Shown here piece by piece: positions 26,739 to 35,637 of a stretch of DNA of 64,000 bases. The number at the start of each line of letters is the position of its first letter. The first letter of the stretch is position 1. Below the pieces are notes generated by a model. The model was not told the DNA's origin and did not search any database. It was given only the letters and a program-made list of their open reading frames with translations. The stretch comes from UBA9647 sp963739335 (GTDB lineage: Bacteria > Bacteroidota > Ignavibacteria > UBA10030): contig CAVUAC010000046.1 in NCBI GenBank assembly GCA_963739335.1, positions 150,887-214,886 of the forward strand. The letters run 5' to 3'. The position numbers were made by a program, and so were the translations under genes.

Positions 26739-27281
26739 TCACTTCCACTTGATGGTGCAACCGATAGAATATGTTTCTGGTTCTTTCACCTGTTTCCCCG
26801 CGAGGACGGCGTCCGTCGCGTCGCGGAGATAATTCACCTTCACCTTAGAAGGTTCCTTGTAATTGTCGTCCATCTTGCCGTGATACCGCAGAGTCCTCCG
26901 TTCGTCGAACAGGAAAAACTCTGGGGTGTGAGTCGCCCCGAATGCGGTTGCGACCGACTGGTCATCATCACGAAGATAGGGGAAGTTGAACCTCCGGTGT
27001 TGCGCGCGCTTTTTCATTTCCTCGAAGTTGTCTTCGGGATAATTGGCCGTCTCGTTGGAGTTGATTGCTGCGACCTGAACTCCCTTCGAAGCGTAGTCGC
27101 GCTGGAAGGCAATCATACGCTCTTCGTACGCCTGCACGTACGGGCAATGGTTGCAGGAAAAGACGATGACGAGGCACTTCTTGTCCGCGAAATCCTTCAG
27201 GGAGTATCTCTTGCCGTCGACGCCGGGGAGACTGCTGAAATTGGAAGCAGGTGAGCCGAGTTTGAGTTTGTCTGTTGACAT
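26739..27281 (-). CDS. Thioredoxin-fold redoxin (AhpC/TSA-like)
   Basis: A 180-residue protein starting at 27281. LVIVFSCNHCPYVQAYEERM (about 40-59) carries a CNHC active-site pair, followed by VQVAAINSNETANYPEDNF and THTPEFFLFDERRTLRYHG with the cis-Pro (about 120-140). This is the CNHCP subgroup of redoxin/peroxiredoxin-like cytosolic proteins. It probably reduces peroxides or disulfides. The next gene upstream is 40 bases away on the same strand. Confidence 0.85.
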   Translation of the reverse strand: MSTDKLKLGSPASNFSSLPGVDGKRYSLKDFADKKCLVIVFSCNHCPYVQAYEERMIAFQRDYASKGVQVAAINSNETANYPEDNFEEMKKRAQHRRFNFPYLRDDDQSVATAFGATHTPEFFLFDERRTLRYHGKMDDNYKEPSKVKVNYLRDATDAVLAGKQVKEPETYSIGCTIKWK

Positions 27282-27321
27282 ACGTTGAGCTCCAAAGAAG
27301 AACTGAGAGAGAATGTAAGGG

Positions 27322-27891
27322 CTATCGGGGCATTTCGCCTTCGACAGGGTGGTCCTGAATGCCGAGTTGTTCTTCGAGTTTGTGCTCGAGGAACCGGACC
27401 TCACTCGGAGCGTTGAGGCCGCCGAGCAATTTGATCTTCCTATTCTCGCGGGAGATCGCGCTGAGTTGATATCTCATTTGTGTGCCGTTGTTGACTCTGA
27501 TGACGCGCTCTTCAGAGTAGAGTTGTGTGAGCTCCGAAGCCTGAAGTGTCTTGTTTCCCGGCCACGGAATCGGCCCGTGCTGGATCGAGAGTTTGCCCTG
27601 CCCGACGGTGATGACAGTCCTATTATAGAACCCTGCGAGGGCCGCATAGGTGACACCGACTCCCACGATGACATGGACCAGGGGAAAAATGAGCATGATC
27701 AGTGGTGCGTCCTGCGAGAAGGCAATGCTGTACCAGACCACGAGAAAGGCGTCCCATAAAAGGGCAAAGGCAGCGAGGAAGATGTAGGGGATCGAAAACC
27801 AGCGGTAGGTAAACGTCAGCCCTGCCGGGGTGTATTCCATGGCTATGTGTTCGGGGATCGGCGCCTGGAGAGGTTGTTCGTCGTTTGCCAT
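27322..27891 (-). CDS. Membrane protein with two helices and a PH-like C-terminal domain
   Basis: A 189-residue protein from ATG at 27891. Two hydrophobic segments (IPYIFLAAFALLWDAFLVVWYS and LIMLIFPLVHVIVGVGVTYAAL) are followed by a strand-rich part (RTVITVGQGKLSIQHGPIPWPGNKTLQASELTQLY, shortened here) typical of bacterial PH-like domains. It lies upstream of the redoxin gene. No specific function recognised. Confidence 0.6.
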   Translation of the reverse strand: MANDEQPLQAPIPEHIAMEYTPAGLTFTYRWFSIPYIFLAAFALLWDAFLVVWYSIAFSQDAPLIMLIFPLVHVIVGVGVTYAALAGFYNRTVITVGQGKLSIQHGPIPWPGNKTLQASELTQLYSEERVIRVNNGTQMRYQLSAISRENRKIKLLGGLNAPSEVRFLEHKLEEQLGIQDHPVEGEMPR

Positions 27892-28086
27892 CGTTGCTCC
27901 GCGCGTTTGAGGTGTGGTGTGAGCCTTCACCAAAGCCTCAGTGTGGGGTGGATTCGAAAGCAAGAACGTTTACGGTGCAGGCAATGTAAGAAAAGGAACA
28001 GAGAAAGAAAAGCGTTAAGGGGATTTGAACATCACATTGAAAATCTCGTTTGCCATTAGGAAGAAGAGTTTCTAGATTTACTCCGT

Positions 28087-28257
28087 TGTCCGCCGACGAT
28101 CGGATGTGATGTCAGGATGGATAACACTCTCACCGCAAACGTGAGCAAGTACGTTGTTGTCATCCTAAACGTGCAGATCATCAACGACAAGCAAGTTTCG
28201 ACGCGGACACAGGTGAAGGAGGTTCTCGCGCTGGGGTTGAGCTTTACGTTGTTCTAG
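28087..28257 (+). pseudogene. C-terminal remnant of a DUF3078/DUF481-like outer-membrane barrel
   Basis: An open frame with no start reads VRMDNTLTANVSKYVVVILN, then QIINDKQVSTRTQVKEVLAL and ends GLSFTLF at a TAG at 28255. The pattern of an early amphipathic strand, S/T-rich charged turn and final strand ending in Phe matches the last two strands of such barrels. The upstream part of the gene is missing; the rest of 27892-28320 holds nothing else that could be recognised. Confidence 0.45.
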
Positions 28258-28320
28258 ATGAAGGTGACCTTTATCGATGACCGTTCCGCGAAAAAAGTCA
28301 TCTTCAGCATAGACGTTGTC

Positions 28321-28842
28321 CTATCCCTGAAGCGATGAGAGGTCGAGTTCCATGAACAGCGCCCTGGGGACGGGGTTGAGACGGTAGGGCTCAATTTCCT
28401 TGAAACTGAGCGATCGATACAGTGAGATTGCCTGAATCATGCTCGGAAGCGTGTCGAGTCGCATCTTCATGTAACCGATCGATCGAGCTTCGTCGATAAC
28501 GGTTTGAGCCAGTGTGCGGCCGGCATGACTGCCCCGAAACACTGGCTTGACATACAACCGCTTCATCTCGCAAATCGTTTCATCCATTCTTCGAAGGGCA
28601 ACACAGCCGGCGAGTACGTCGTCATGAAAGCACAGGAGCAGCCGGCCTGAGGGTGGGGCATACTCGCCGGGCAATCCAGCAAGCTCCCGCTCGAAATCCT
28701 GGAAACATAGATCGATCCCCAGCGACCGCTGGTACTCCTGAAACAGCTCCCGCGTTTGCTGTACGTGTTTCGGGGTTTGAACCTGAAGGAGCTTCAATCT
28801 ACCCACCAACGTGTTTCTTTCTTGATTCAATGAGGACATCAT
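28321..28842 (-). CDS. GNAT-family N-acetyltransferase
   Basis: About 173 residues. The GNAT core is visible: LLLCFHDDVLAGCVALRRMD (strands 2-4), CEMKRLYVKPVFRGSHAGRTLAQ (acetyl-CoA loop R-G-S-H-A-G-R at about 110-116) and MKMRLDTLPSMIQAISLYRSLSFKEIEPY. The start ATG shares its A with the stop codon of the aldolase gene (TGATG), indicating translational coupling. Acceptor unknown. Confidence 0.88.
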   Translation of the reverse strand: MMSSLNQERNTLVGRLKLLQVQTPKHVQQTRELFQEYQRSLGIDLCFQDFERELAGLPGEYAPPSGRLLLCFHDDVLAGCVALRRMDETICEMKRLYVKPVFRGSHAGRTLAQTVIDEARSIGYMKMRLDTLPSMIQAISLYRSLSFKEIEPYRLNPVPRALFMELDLSSLQG

Positions 28843-29834
28843 CAAGCCCTGTTTGCGCTGCCGAGGACATTCACGATCTTATGCTTGTAGAGCTCCTTAA
28901 GCCTGTCACGCGCGGGGCCCAGGTACTTCCGCGGGTCAAACTCGGCGGGGCTGTCCATAAATGCTTTCCGAATCGCAGCGGTCATCGCCAGACGGCCGTC
29001 TGAATCGATGTTGATCTTGCATACCGCCGAAGCGGCCGCCCTGCGCAGTTGTTCTTCGGGTATGCCAACCGCGTCTTTGAGTTTGCCACCGTTGCTGTTG
29101 ATGATTCGCACCAGGTCGGGCGGGACGGACGATGCGCCGTGGAGCACGATGGGGAAACCGGGAATTCGCTTCTCGACTTCTTCAAGGATATCGAAGCGGA
29201 GGGGCGGCGGCACGAGAATGCCGTCGGCTGTCCGGGTGCATTGCTCAGGCCTGAATTTGTTGGCTCCATGAGATGTTCCAATGGAGATTGCCAGTGAATC
29301 GACGCCTGTCTTTTTCACAAAGTCCTCGACTTCTTCGGGCTTCGTGTAATGCGTGACGGCACTCGAGATTTCGTCCTCGATGCCTGCCAGGACACCCAGT
29401 TCGCCTTCGACGCTCACATCGTATTTGTGCGCATACTCAACGACCTGACGCGTCAGTTCGACGTTCTTGTCGTACGGATGGTGCGACCCGTCGATCATCA
29501 CGGAAGAGAATCCGGATTCGACGCACGATTTACAGAGTTCAAACGTGTCGCCGTGGTCCAGGTGCAGCACGATCGGAATCGGGTAGCCGAGTTCCCGAGC
29601 ATAGTCGACAGCACCTTTCGCCAGGTGCTTCAGGAGCGTCTGGTTTGCATACTTGCGTGCTCCGCTTGAAACCTGGAGGATCACCGGCGATTTCGTTTCA
29701 ACGCACGCGCCGATGATAGCCTGCAATTGCTCAAGGTTATTGAAATTGAATGCAGGAATCGCATAGCCTCCCTTGATAGCCTTCTGGAAAAGCTCCTTGG
29801 AGTTGACGAGTCCCAGTTCTTTGTATTGAGTCAT
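28842..29834 (-). CDS. fba: Class II fructose-bisphosphate aldolase
   Basis: A 330-residue zinc aldolase. Evidence: YAIPAFNFNNLEQLQAI at the start, LHLDHGDTFELCKSCVESGF with the catalytic Asp and zinc-ligand His (about 85-104), VEGELGVLAGIED (about 137-149), ISIGTSHGANKF (about 183-194) and VLHGASSVPPDLV. Start at 29834 is supported by GAAAGG upstream; a longer frame adds 22 unrelated residues. Cleaves fructose 1,6-bisphosphate to triose phosphates in the cytosol. Couples to the GNAT gene downstream. Confidence 0.92.
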   Translation of the reverse strand: MTQYKELGLVNSKELFQKAIKGGYAIPAFNFNNLEQLQAIIGACVETKSPVILQVSSGARKYANQTLLKHLAKGAVDYARELGYPIPIVLHLDHGDTFELCKSCVESGFSSVMIDGSHHPYDKNVELTRQVVEYAHKYDVSVEGELGVLAGIEDEISSAVTHYTKPEEVEDFVKKTGVDSLAISIGTSHGANKFRPEQCTRTADGILVPPPLRFDILEEVEKRIPGFPIVLHGASSVPPDLVRIINSNGGKLKDAVGIPEEQLRRAAASAVCKINIDSDGRLAMTAAIRKAFMDSPAEFDPRKYLGPARDRLKELYKHKIVNVLGSANRA

Positions 29835-29985
29835 GACCTTTCCGCCTTCGTTTTTTCTATTGGTGTCATTGATACGGACGTGCCCGCGACCGACGAGCAA
29901 CCTCGGTGTTGTGCTCCTTCACTCTCAAGATACTGGAATATTCCGAACAAATCTACAGGGGAAGAATGAAACTTCCCTGGGACTG

Positions 29986-31128
29986 TTATCGTGCCGCCTT
30001 CATCGCGTCAAGGAATTCTTTCTTCAGACTCGATGATGAAAATAACACAAATCCATGTGCTTTCTCTCGTCTCGCCAGATTTATTTGACGAATAATTCCC
30101 GCGGGTGTGTGGAGATTGTGGGCGGAATAAATGCCGATCCCAGCGCTGACCTGCACGCGGGGTCCTGCGTATCCAACTGCGCGCCGAAGATACTTCACAA
30201 AGAGATCATCGTTGTTCGTATAGAGCATCGGGCACAGCATATCGATGAGATGCTCTCGCGCCCAAAGCGACCAATCCTGTCCGATCAACACTTTTGCGTT
30301 GATGGCGTCCGGGAAGACGGCAGCCGAGATTTGAACCCGGTGCCTTGAGAATTTGAGTGATTCCCTCAGCTCACGAACAAACTGAGTAACTTCTTCGGCA
30401 TCCCATTCGATCCATTCATTCCAAACCATGTTTCCAGAATTGTTGTGCTTGATGTCCAACGGATCTTCCCCGTGCTTGGCCTTGAACTGATTGCGTGTCT
30501 CTTCATCAAAACTGAAATACGGTTCGATGGGCTCACAAGGATAGCGGATATAGTCGAGATGCACCCAGCTCACTTGATAATGTTTGACGAGCTCGGTGAT
30601 GACGCTGATTTCGTATTGACGGACCGCAGCGAGCGCAGGATTGACGACACCTGTCGGCTCCATCGACCTGCTCACGATCAGCCACTCTGGATGTTGACGA
30701 ACTGCACCGGCTCGGGCTCCCTCTGTGAATATGCAGAACCAGGGTTGCACTGACAGCTTCCGTTTTTGAGCCTCCTCCAGGAACGTGCCGAAGAAATCCC
30801 AATTCCAAGCGGAGTCTCTTGGGGCAACAGCGCTTCTGAAGTACACTAATCCGGATGTAGATTTGACGAGAACGATGAGCATGTTGATCCCTGCTCCTCG
30901 GTAATCGTCGAGCGTCTTTCTGATGTTCAGAATCGCGGTGTCCTTGCCGCTCCCAAAGGTGGAGGGGTGAACCCACACTCCTCGGACCTCCTTCGCGTGG
31001 CCAAGGTCCTGCACTTGACCGGCGGCAACGGTCACAAGAAGCTGGAGAGCCATGAAGCAAGTGACCATCCGCAGTACATGCACTAACGGAGACGCAGAAT
31101 GATTCCCCAAGAATCCAGACTCATGCAT
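29986..31128 (-). CDS. Secreted GH10-like (GHL10/DUF187-type) glycoside hydrolase
   Basis: A 380-residue protein whose secretion signal is MVTCFMALQLLVTVAAG (start at 31128 or 31068). Residues after about 45 follow the GHL10 pattern: EVRGVWVHPSTFGSG, INMLIVLVKSTSGLVYF, SVQPWFCIFTEG, HPEWL, VSWVHLDYIRYP (about 185-196) and VSAGIGIYS. Family members are (beta/alpha)8 hydrolases acting on bacterial polysaccharides; the substrate is unknown. A sodium symporter gene lies 34 bases upstream on the same strand, suggesting uptake of released product. Confidence 0.85.
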   Translation of the reverse strand: MHESGFLGNHSASPLVHVLRMVTCFMALQLLVTVAAGQVQDLGHAKEVRGVWVHPSTFGSGKDTAILNIRKTLDDYRGAGINMLIVLVKSTSGLVYFRSAVAPRDSAWNWDFFGTFLEEAQKRKLSVQPWFCIFTEGARAGAVRQHPEWLIVSRSMEPTGVVNPALAAVRQYEISVITELVKHYQVSWVHLDYIRYPCEPIEPYFSFDEETRNQFKAKHGEDPLDIKHNNSGNMVWNEWIEWDAEEVTQFVRELRESLKFSRHRVQISAAVFPDAINAKVLIGQDWSLWAREHLIDMLCPMLYTNNDDLFVKYLRRAVGYAGPRVQVSAGIGIYSAHNLHTPAGIIRQINLARREKAHGFVLFSSSSLKKEFLDAMKAAR

Positions 31129-31162
31129 ATCGTGTCCTGTGTATGGATGTAGTGAAATTCGT

Positions 31163-32923
31163 CTATTTCTCGTCAGGTGACGGGAGATTCTTATACCACG
31201 TAAAGTACAGAGTAATTGATACCGCGATGCAGATCCCCGACCAAATCAACACCTGGCTCCATTGCCTGAGAAAAATGTAGAACGGGATGATGCCGAGGGT
31301 CAGCTGGAAGAGCGACGCAATGAACCCATTCATCAGGTCGATGCGCGGCATACGGTTATTGAGGGGTACCAACCCGCGCCGCTCAGCCTCCAGCCGGATC
31401 GGTTTCCAGAACCCGAACGGCTGTATTCGTGCGTAGAACTTCACCAGGACCTCGGTGTCGGTCGGCTTTGTCATGAATGTGATGATCACGGTCAGGAAAA
31501 CCGACACAATCACGTTAACTGCAAGGGATATGTGAACAGGCCAAGATGAGAAGAAGACCTTCTGGATGAGCGCGACGCAGCCTGTGGCGAGCAGGCTCCA
31601 TACAAATGCTCGTGCGCTGAACCGCCACCAGTGCCAACGCAGTGTGCCGGGGAGCAGCATCATCGTGAGGATCACGAAGATCATCAGCTCCCAGATTGAG
31701 ATGATCTCATCATACAGGAAGCTGAAGGAAAAAGCCACCATCACTGTCACGATAGAGGCTGCCATACCGAGACGCACCAGTTGCTTCTCGCCCAGGTTCT
31801 TTGCCAGGTAACGCTTCAAGAAGTCATTCAGAATGACGGAGCTGGTGACGTTGATCATCGCACTGATTGTTGACATTAGCGCAGCAAGCAAGATAGCCAT
31901 GAAGAGACCGGCGAGTCCCACCGGCAGCTTTTTCACGACGAGCGGCATGATTTTTTCTGCATCGAAGTCCGCAGCCGATCCGAGATAATAAATTCCGAGG
32001 AAAAGAAACGAACCGGCGATGAACCAGCGAAGCGTGTGGCCGATGGTCCACATCCCGGCGGCGAGTGAAGCTTCCCGGGGACTCTTGGTCGACAGAAAGA
32101 ACGTGAAGTCCCAGACGATGGGACCGGCAAGAATCTTGAACACAAGCCAAGACATACCCGCAAGCAAGATCGGTCCAAAATAGTAGTAGTGCTGATGGCT
32201 CTCGGGCGTATGCTGGAGATAGGAGGACCAGAGCGTCCACGAAGGAGCAAGGGTGCTCCACTGCGGATCTTTCATTGCCAGCAGGTTGGCGGTTTCAGGA
32301 ATCTGGAATACCATCACAGTCATGACGATGGTGCCGATGGCGATGAGCAGTGTTTGAAAGACATCGGTCAGGATCACACCGAAGAAGCCGCCGACGGTGA
32401 CGTAGACGCCGACGACCGCAAAGATGATGAACGTCGATTGGCCCCGCGTGAGGGGGAGAAACTCCTCTGCGAATTTGCCCGTACCAACTGCCAGATAGAT
32501 TAGGTTGAACACCATCAAAACGAGCAGAAATGTGGCAGTTGCGATCCGCACATACTCGGCGTCGCGTGTCTGGCCAAACCGTGTCTCATTCCATTCTGCC
32601 AGCGTCATGACGCCGGAGCGCCGGATGTACTTCGCCTGGAACGCCATGTAGAAGGCCATCATGAAAAAGCCCCAGAAGATATGGGTCACCCAGACGGATT
32701 TCAATCCTACATAGAACATCATGCCGATGATGACCATCGTCCCACCGATATCGATGTAGCTCGAACAACCCGAGAGGCCAAGCATCCACCACCGCACGCT
32801 CCGGTCGGCAAGGAAATATGATTCCAGCTTCTTGATGGCCCTGTTTCGGACCATGAAACCGAGAGCGACGGTGATCAGCATGTACACTGCGATAATGGTG
32901 AGGTCTATCGGATGAAAGTCCAT
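31163..32923 (-). CDS. Sodium:solute symporter (SSS family)
   Basis: A 586-residue membrane protein with about 13-14 helices. Landmarks: LESYFLADRSVRWWMLGLSGCSSYIDIGG (second helix region), LAEWNETRFG, IYLAVGTGKFAEEFLPLT and the sodium-site region GLAGLFMAILLAALMSTISAMINVTSSVILND (about 335-368). It is longer than most SSS transporters because of a C-terminal extension with extra helices. Together with the following GH10-like gene it may import a sugar; substrate not predictable. Confidence 0.9.
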   Translation of the reverse strand: MDFHPIDLTIIAVYMLITVALGFMVRNRAIKKLESYFLADRSVRWWMLGLSGCSSYIDIGGTMVIIGMMFYVGLKSVWVTHIFWGFFMMAFYMAFQAKYIRRSGVMTLAEWNETRFGQTRDAEYVRIATATFLLVLMVFNLIYLAVGTGKFAEEFLPLTRGQSTFIIFAVVGVYVTVGGFFGVILTDVFQTLLIAIGTIVMTVMVFQIPETANLLAMKDPQWSTLAPSWTLWSSYLQHTPESHQHYYYFGPILLAGMSWLVFKILAGPIVWDFTFFLSTKSPREASLAAGMWTIGHTLRWFIAGSFLFLGIYYLGSAADFDAEKIMPLVVKKLPVGLAGLFMAILLAALMSTISAMINVTSSVILNDFLKRYLAKNLGEKQLVRLGMAASIVTVMVAFSFSFLYDEIISIWELMIFVILTMMLLPGTLRWHWWRFSARAFVWSLLATGCVALIQKVFFSSWPVHISLAVNVIVSVFLTVIITFMTKPTDTEVLVKFYARIQPFGFWKPIRLEAERRGLVPLNNRMPRIDLMNGFIASLFQLTLGIIPFYIFLRQWSQVLIWSGICIAVSITLYFTWYKNLPSPDEK

Positions 32924-33060
32924 GGCGTGATGTCAGTTCGTATGAGGGAGGAAAGCAGCGCGACGTGTGGTCGTGAATGTAGAAACTTGTCGCCCGAGAT
33001 TCAAGGCCTGGCGGTTGCAGTATTGTCGCTGAATGAGTACTTTCTCATCACCGAAAAACC

Positions 33061-34077
33061 ATGACAAGCCGCGAGCGCATACGCCGCATTATCGCCGGAG
33101 AACCGGCCGATCGTTGTGGATTCTGGTTGGGGAATCCACACGAGGACACGCTTCCAATCTACCACCGGTACTTCGGCACATCCTCCCTCGAAGAGCTCCA
33201 GTTGAGGGTAGGCGACGATTTCCGTTGGATCACTCCGCTCTATATTAGGTCGACCTACCGGCATCCAGAGGGCAAGGGTATGTTCGACCGCTGGAAATAC
33301 AAAAAGTCGCTTGGCGAACCGGGGCCGCTTGCGGAGTGTGAGAGTCTTGACGAGGTGGAAGCCTCTGACTGGCCGAGTGTGAGGTATGTGGATGTCAGTG
33401 AGTGTATCGACAAACTGCGCAACGCCGGTGAGTTCTATCGTGCGAGCGGGTTCTGGACGCCGTTCTTCCATGACGTGATGGATATCTTCGGTGTGGAAAG
33501 CTATCTGACAAAGATGTACACCCACCCGGAGGTCGTCCGTTCGGTGACGGATCATGTCTGTCAGTTCTACTTTGAGGCAAACGAGTTGTTGTTCAACGAG
33601 GCAGGAGATTTGATCGACGGTTTTTTCTTCGGCAACGATTTTGGAACGCAGCGTGACCTGATTCTGGCTCCGGCGGTTTTCGATGAGTTCGTGCTCCCGT
33701 GGTTCCGCGAGTTTACGAACCAGGCGCACGCGCATGGCTACCAGGTGATCTTGCACTCCTGCGGCTCAATCTATCGTGTAATCGACCGACTTATTGATGC
33801 GCATGTAAACTGCCTCCACCCGTTGCAGGCTCGGGCATTCGGAATGGATGCTGAGACGCTTGCTCGCGAATTCAAAGGGCGTATTTCTTTTCTCGGCGGG
33901 ATTGACACGCAGGATGTTCTGGTGAACGCAGGACCGGAGGGGGTCAAAGCTGAGGTGAGGAGGATCAAGAATCTGCTCGGTCCCCGGCTCATTGTGAGCC
34001 CGAGCCATGAAGCGTTACTTCCCAATGTTCCCCCCGAAAACGTCGTCGCGATGGCCGAAGCGGCGCTGGAATCGTAA
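33061..34077 (+). CDS. Uroporphyrinogen-decarboxylase-like (URO-D family) protein
   Basis: A 338-residue protein beginning MTSRERIRRIIAGEPADRCGFWLG, as in URO-D-like methyltransferase proteins. Later blocks are FGNDFGTQRDLILAPAVFDEFVLPWF (shortened), QVILHSCGSIYRVIDRLID and VLHPLQARAFGMDAETLAREF-like sequence with FLGGIDTQDVL. Members outside heme synthesis transfer methyl groups to corrinoid proteins or have unknown roles; this one lacks heme-gene neighbours. Its last codons (AMAEAALES) are copied 770 bases downstream beyond the transposase. Confidence 0.85.
   Translation: MTSRERIRRIIAGEPADRCGFWLGNPHEDTLPIYHRYFGTSSLEELQLRVGDDFRWITPLYIRSTYRHPEGKGMFDRWKYKKSLGEPGPLAECESLDEVEASDWPSVRYVDVSECIDKLRNAGEFYRASGFWTPFFHDVMDIFGVESYLTKMYTHPEVVRSVTDHVCQFYFEANELLFNEAGDLIDGFFFGNDFGTQRDLILAPAVFDEFVLPWFREFTNQAHAHGYQVILHSCGSIYRVIDRLIDAHVNCLHPLQARAFGMDAETLAREFKGRISFLGGIDTQDVLVNAGPEGVKAEVRRIKNLLGPRLIVSPSHEALLPNVPPENVVAMAEAALES
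34040..34073 (+). repeat. 34-bp direct repeat bracketing the RAYT element, left copy
   Basis: The end of the URO-D-like gene, including ATGGC(C)GAAGCGGCGCTGG. It matches 34810-34843 in about 30 of 34 positions, and weaker similarity continues about 40 bases further (CGACTGAATC versus CGATTGAATC). Confidence 0.75.
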
Positions 34078-34118
34078 CCCCAGCGCCGCTTGATCCCCCG
34101 ACTGAATCCCTGAAAGCT

Positions 34119-34167
34119 CTTCGACAGTTATACTGTCGAAGAATACTCAAGATGGAGTTGCACTCCA
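34119..34167 (+). repeat. Two REP-like hairpins left of the transposase
   Basis: CTTCGACAGT-TAT-ACTGTCGAAG (34119-34141) and TGGAGT-TGC-ACTCCA (34153-34167), both perfect with 3-base loops. Confidence 0.8.
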
Positions 34168-34176
34168 GAATCCGAA

Positions 34177-34716
34177 TCACTCCAAAAGGTCGATCTTGAT
34201 GATCGAATGATCATTCAAGATGTAATTGCGAGCGCTGGAGAACTTCCAATGCTCGGGTTGTTCGACGTAGCCCTTGTTGACGGGATTGTTGTGAATGTAG
34301 TTTAGCTTTTGGTCAAAGAAATCCCCGTCCTCGATGGTGATGGGGTGACTTCCGCTTTGCCAGATCTTGTAAAAATTTCCCTTGCCTTCTCGCCTTGCGA
34401 CGGAAGAAAAGTACTTCAACAAACGTCTATTCCTGATTTCATTCAAAAGATCTGATATTCTCCGCGATGTGTATCGTTTGTAGTCTCTCATTATTGCAGA
34501 GAGATTGGCCTTCGATGACGAGACCACCGTGTGGACGTGGTTCGGCATTATCACATATCCGTGCACGAGTAGACCTTTGTTCGCCTGGCAGTATTTGAGG
34601 GACTCGATGATCGCGGCGAAAAATCCGGGCGAAGTGAAAACATACTGCCAGCCTACAATCACGTCGGTGCAGAAGTACATCGCTCCGCAGTTCTTGAACG
34701 TCCAAGGTTTTTCCAT
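34177..34716 (-). mobile_element. REP-associated tyrosine transposase (RAYT, IS200-like Y1)
   Basis: A 179-residue protein from ATG at 34716 (GGCGAAATC upstream). It contains the HUH motif in VIMPNHVHTVV (about residues 54-64), the following SIMRDYKRYTSRRI helix that supplies the catalytic Tyr, WQSGSHPI and the typical C-terminal LNYIHNNPVNKGYVEQPEHWKFSS (shortened). Y1 transposases of this type are single-copy and move or maintain REP hairpins. Perfect hairpins lie on both sides and direct repeats bracket the whole unit, supporting a REP-RAYT unit. Confidence 0.88.
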
Positions 34717-34748
34717 GATTTCGCCTTTCGGTGGGCCTGCAAATCGAT

Positions 34749-34799
34749 CGAGAGTGGAACTCTCGCTTGGGTTGTGTTCGACAGTGCAACTGTCGAACA
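34749..34799 (+). repeat. Two REP-like hairpins right of the transposase
   Basis: CGAGAGT-GGA-ACTCTCG (34749-34765) and TGTTCGACAGT-GCA-ACTGTCGAACA (34775-34799). The second shares the stem TTCGACAGT/ACTGTCGAA with the hairpin at 34119. Confidence 0.8.
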
Positions 34800-34809
34800 A
34801 CATGACGGA

Positions 34810-34843
34810 ACGTCGCTGCAATGGCAGAAGCGGCGCTGGAATC
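34810..34843 (+). repeat. 34-bp direct repeat bracketing the RAYT element, right copy
   Basis: Contains ATGGC(A)GAAGCGGCGCTGG; a non-coding duplicate of the URO-D gene 3' end. Confidence 0.75.
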
Positions 34844-34887
34844 ATGATCCTACCTTCGCTCGAACCCTCCGATTGAATCGCAGTCCT

Positions 34888-34905
34888 CCCCGACTGAAGT
34901 CGGGG
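34888..34905 (+). repeat. Perfect hairpin CCCCGACT/AGTCGGGG
   Basis: An 8-bp stem with a GA loop, 14 bases before the end of the next minus-strand gene. No T-tract on either strand. Confidence 0.6.
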
Positions 34906-34918
34906 GCTCACAACCTCC

Positions 34919-35239
34919 TCACACCATCGACTTTCGCAAGGTTCTCTTCAGCTTGTGGATCTCATCGCGGATGCTCTTGAGCTTCCTGTAATCCTTTTGT
35001 TCAATTGCTGTCGCACGGTCTTTCTTCAACGCATGAATCTTTGATTTCACCTGTGTTTTGTTTTTGCTGATCACATGGTGATGTGGAATCTCGATGCCGA
35101 GAGACTTGCACAGCAAGGGCAGCAGCTGTTCCTTGTGCATTGTGGAGTGTCCCTTCAGGCTCTCGTCCTCTATACCATCGGCGATTGCGCGAAGCTGTAC
35201 CACGGTCATTTTGTTGAGCTCTTCAAACGTGTGGGCCAT
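34919..35239 (-). CDS. Small protein with Rho-N/SAP-like N-terminus and basic coiled coil
   Basis: A 106-residue protein. Residues about 8-50 (LNKMTVVQLRAIADGIEDES, then HKEQLLPLLCKSLGI) look like the helix-extended-helix pattern of Rho N-terminal or SAP domains, which bind nucleic acid. The rest is a strongly basic helical hairpin (KIHALKKDRATAIEQKDYRK). AAGGAGAAAACAGC precedes the start. Role unknown; nucleic-acid binding inferred. Confidence 0.6.
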   Translation of the reverse strand: MAHTFEELNKMTVVQLRAIADGIEDESLKGHSTMHKEQLLPLLCKSLGIEIPHHHVISKNKTQVKSKIHALKKDRATAIEQKDYRKLKSIRDEIHKLKRTLRKSMV

Positions 35240-35317
35240 GCTGTTTTCTCCTTATGGATGGTGGGTAAGTGCTGAATGATATCAAGAAAAAACGATTTCC
35301 ACCAGCGCGTTAGCACA

Positions 35318-35637
35318 TCAGAAGAAATGTTTCGTCGTGGGCCAATTCTCCGCTATGGGAACCTTGGGCTTGCGGCAAACATGGATCGGAACGTTGGTTT
35401 CGAACGGCATTGCATATTCGTTCGCGTGCACGGCTGCAGGCTCGACGGACTCAAACGATTTCTCGTTGTCTTGTTTTTTCCCGCCAATGATGATGAGGAC
35501 TGCCGTATGTGATGTTAGCAGCCTTGCACGGCTGTGGTGCACGACGAACTCTTGGTGACGACGTGGATGAGGAACGCAGAGAGAGACAGAACGATCAGAC
35601 CTGGATTCAAGCGAAACCGGCCTGCGATTTGCTTCAT
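35318..35637 (-). pseudogene. Possible small membrane protein gene with a frameshift near 35535
   Basis: ATG at 35637 (GGGGACATC upstream) starts MKQIAGRFRLNPGLIVLSLS and a hydrophobic run to FLIHVVTKSSSC, then hits a stop at 35515. The adjacent frame reads LLTSHTAVLIIIGGKKQDNE and continues about 45 codons with plausible codon use to a stop at 35318. Joined they give about 105 residues. No family was recognised and both parts could be coincidental. The remaining gap (35240-35317, 35638-35964) shows nothing else. Confidence 0.3.

Noticed and set aside
33001..33756. Minus-strand ORF of 251 codons opposite the URO-D-like gene
   Set aside because: Shadow of a conserved gene; no motif or start signal.
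34888..34905. CCCCGACT/AGTCGGGG hairpin as a terminator
   Set aside because: No T-run follows on either strand; it fits the local REP-like hairpins better.
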